Assembly (NCBI GenBank): GCA_027186245.1
Contig: CP114488.1
Span: forward strand, 1,562,501 to 1,626,500
From: Coriaria nepalensis
Taxonomy: Eukaryota; Streptophyta; Magnoliopsida; Cucurbitales; Coriariaceae
Direction: 5' to 3'
DNA: 64,000 nt
Shown: positions 61,849 to 64,000 of the stretch, piece after piece
Layout: each line of letters starts with the position of its first letter
Numbering within the stretch: the first letter of the stretch is position 1
Translations under genes and position numbers: made by a program
Notes under the pieces: generated by a model
Seen by the model: only the letters and a program-made list of their open reading frames with translations
Database searches by the model: none
What the model was told of the DNA's origin: nothing

Positions 61849-62668
61849 GAATATAAATTTGGGTTTGAGGCTTGAGCAACTTTGTAAGAAAGAGGAATAA
61901 AGACGGGGTCGAAAAAGGGTTGCTATTGATTTTGAAAGGAAGTTCTGGTATAAATGAATTGAATGCATGGGGACAAGTTTCAACTAATATGATTGGAGGT
62001 GAGAAAGAGACGTAGAGAGTAGAGAGTCATTAATATGGAAGTGGACCTTCTAAAGTCTATGCTTAAAAGCTTCAAATTCAATAGAGTGGTTGAAATGGTT
62101 GGAACAGTTTGTGTCCTCATAAAAAGGGTGGGGTGGGGCCGGAGAAAGTATCTTGTAAACGCCCCTTATAATACCAATGTGAGAGGAGAGCAGCGGGTTC
62201 TACACATTAAAAGGTGGTAGGACTTGCTACTCCCTCCCTCACATTGGTGTTATACACCGGGCTTACATGATCATTTTTCATGGGGGAGCTGCAAAAGAGA
62301 CCAACTTGATTGCCCGTTTCTTCCACTCTTCTCTATAATGTGCCAAAAGCCAGCAATTTCAAAACCCAATTTAAATCTAATATAATATAAAATTTATCTA
62401 GTTCAAAAAATTCTTGTATGTATGTATTTCATCAGCATTCAAACGTCATAAAAATAACCTTATTATGTACGTGCGATTATTCAAAGAGCCATCGTTAATG
62501 AATATCTTTAAGAAAACCCACTTGGCCACTTCATGAATATCAAAGACTATATTAAAAATGTAAATAAAAAAGTCTGCTTCTCCATCCTCACGGTTTTTCT
62601 TTTTGCTCTCACATTCTCCATTTTTCAGAAAAACCCGTAAAACAAGTAAACTCAAACCCCATTACAAA
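61849..62668. other. Intergenic region eS10 to MAP kinase
   Basis: The original eS10 3' flank resumes after the duplication, with an AATAAA at about 61899 as a possible polyadenylation signal. The remainder is MAPK upstream DNA. Frames at 62035-62220 and 62446-62655 have no family resemblance. Confidence 0.5.
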
Positions 62669-62716
62669 ATGGAAATAATACATGAAGCTCTTCTGAATGA
62701 CTTTCTGAGCTCATAA
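62669..62716 (+). CDS. Possible upstream ORF in the MAP kinase leader
   Basis: ATG at 62669 opens a 15-codon frame ([15 protein letters not shown]) that stops at 62714-62716, 41 bases before the kinase ATG. If the transcript starts upstream of 62669 it could lower kinase translation. Whether it lies in the transcript is not visible from sequence. Confidence 0.25.
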   Translation: MEIIHEALLNDFLSS

Positions 62717-62757
62717 AAACCAAGAAACTTCTTCTGGGTTTTCCTTCCCTTCAAAAA

Positions 62758-63732
62758 ATGGCTTTCAGAGAATCGAGCTCTGCTGCTGTACCAGAGAGTA
62801 AAATCAAAGGGCTTCTAACTCATGGTGGTCGGTATGTTCAGTACAATGTTTATGGTAGCTTGTTCGAGGTTACGTCTAAGTATGTGCCTCCTATTCGTCC
62901 AATCGGCAGGGGTGCTTATGGCCTCGTTTGGTAAGATTTTCAGGTTACACTTCATTTGATTTCTCCTGTGTTTTCCTTGATTTTCTTGTCCATTGTTTTT
63001 GGATAAAACTCCCTGCTCATCCTAGAACTACCTTATTCACGAAATTATAAATTCTTAGCACATTACCTTTTTTCCCCTTCTTTTTTTTTTTTTTTATAGG
63101 ATGAAGTTTCCTGGTCTAGCTCGTATGTCTCTAGTAGATTCTTTTGAATCAATTCGAACGCTTGCTTGAAAATGAACACTTTTCCTTGTGAAGTGAGATG
63201 TAGAGTTTGAATAATGAATGAAAGGGTTAAGATGTTTTGGAACTTTTGATATATAATTTAGTGTCAGAGTTACTGAACTATTATTATTAGAGCCACCTTC
63301 TTGAGTTAGTCATATTGTGAGATACACTGGAGTTTCATGAATGGATGAAGAAGATTTCTTTCTTTCTCCGTAGTGCTGCTGTAAATTCCGACACCAACGA
63401 GGAGGTTGCCATAAAGAAAATCGGCAATACATTTGACAACAGAATCGACGCCAAACGGACCTTAAGAGAAATTAAGCTTCTTCTCCATATGAACCATGGA
63501 AATGTATAGTTTCTTACTAAGTCTAATGTTTTAACCTTGTTTGTGCAAATTTTCACACTGATCCTCTTTATTTATTTATTTATTATTTACACAGGTTATT
63601 GCCATTAAGGACATTATACGACCCCCACAAAAAGATGCCTTCAATGATGTGTATATTGTCTATGAATTGATGGACACTGATCTTCATCAGATCATTCGTT
63701 CGCGACAATCCCTCACAGATAATCATTGTCAG
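62758..63732 (+). CDS. Group B MAP kinase (MPK4-like), 5' part only
   Basis: Exons 62758-62930, 63374-63503 and 63595-63732 give the first 147 residues; the gene continues beyond the window, so the activation loop (expected TEY) is not visible. After a short N terminus comes [20 protein letters not shown], the Gly-rich loop [10 protein letters not shown], the ATP-binding lysine in [10 protein letters not shown], the C-helix region [14 protein letters not shown] and [20 protein letters not shown]. These place it in the plant MPK4/5/11/12 (group B) clade, which acts in immunity, stress and cytokinesis signalling. Which member cannot be decided from this part. Splice sites are GT-AG. From 63733 to 64000 only intron sequence is seen. 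Confidence 0.9.
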
Positions 63733-64000
63733 GTTCGAATCCGTTAAGTTCTTTATGGTTCAACAAATTTCTGTGAAAATCCTCATAGTTCCCGTTCATT
63801 ACATTAACCTTTTTATTTTTATTTTAAATTTTAAATTCGGTTTAGAGCCAAATATATTAGAGGTTTCAAAACCCCATTTGAATTTAATTTAATAGATTCC
63901 GAACTCTTAAATAAATATGTCACATCAATTTAAATATAATTTTATACTAAAAATTCAATTCTAAAATTGCTAAGGTAAACTGGTCTATAGGTTGTGAAGT

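Noticed and set aside
63733..63750. GGTTCGAATCC word resembling a tRNA T-arm
   Set aside because: It is the start of MAPK intron 3 and no acceptor stem or anticodon arm surrounds it.
1..64000. CRISPR array, bacterial operon, phage or viral insertion
   Set aside because: No direct-repeat/spacer structure, no prokaryotic gene arrangement and no viral coding sequence was seen; tandem repeats present are plant microsatellites and degenerate arrays.

Overview
This is a plant nuclear window, almost certainly from a eudicot. It is AT-rich, most genes carry many short GT-AG introns, intergenic DNA is long and holds TA, GA and AAT microsatellites and transposon debris, and the genes belong to plant families (RBOHF, SGT1, PIAL2, DDA1, SPO11-2, ROH1, MYB103, a group B MAP kinase). 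I do not claim a genus. All exon coordinates were derived by hand from splice consensus and remembered family sequence. For each complete multi-exon model the exon lengths sum to a whole number of codons.

Layout, left to right: a secreted GH5 glycoside hydrolase with a ricin-B-like tail (+, 864-3017); a single-exon NHL/LEA_2 membrane protein (-, 4569-5225); a repeat-rich gap; RBOHF, the plasma-membrane NADPH oxidase (-, 8917-15991, 14 exons); about 7 kb of AT-rich intergenic DNA; an unrecognised 662-residue protein in six exons (-, 23197-27015); a PIAL2-type SUMO ligase (+, 29778-34762, with an in-frame stop early in its last exon); SGT1 (-, 35734-38946); a broken GH9 endoglucanase (+, about 41142-43552); SPO11-2 (+, 44011-46426); DDA1 (+, 47657-48973); a tandem-repeat patch and a small doubtful ORF; ROH1 (DUF793, -, 52360-53544); a decayed inverted copy of the MYB103 tail (54302-54691) followed by intact MYB103 (-, 55219-56518); a non-autonomous hAT element with a perfect 8-bp target duplication (58043-58779); the ribosomal protein eS10 gene (+, 59125-60856) whose last exon and 3' flank are tandemly duplicated; and the first three exons of a group B MAP kinase (+, from 62758, cut by the window edge).

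The genes are independently transcribed and do not form a pathway cluster, although RBOHF, SGT1 and an MPK4-like kinase all act in immunity and ROS signalling. From memory, the gene set matches two Arabidopsis segments: MYB103, ROH1A, SPO11-2, RBOHF and a LEA_2 gene near At1g639xx-640xx, and RPS10B, DDA1 and PIAL2 near At5g415xx. The window therefore looks like an ancestral block that Arabidopsis split by duplication and loss.

I found no prokaryotic-style system, CRISPR array, viral insertion or recognisable tRNA. The most notable signals are local: the in-frame stop in PIAL2, two GC-AG introns in neighbouring genes, the duplicated and frameshifted terminal exon of eS10, the MYB103 inverted repeat that could form a long hairpin, and the hAT insertion beside the eS10 promoter motifs.
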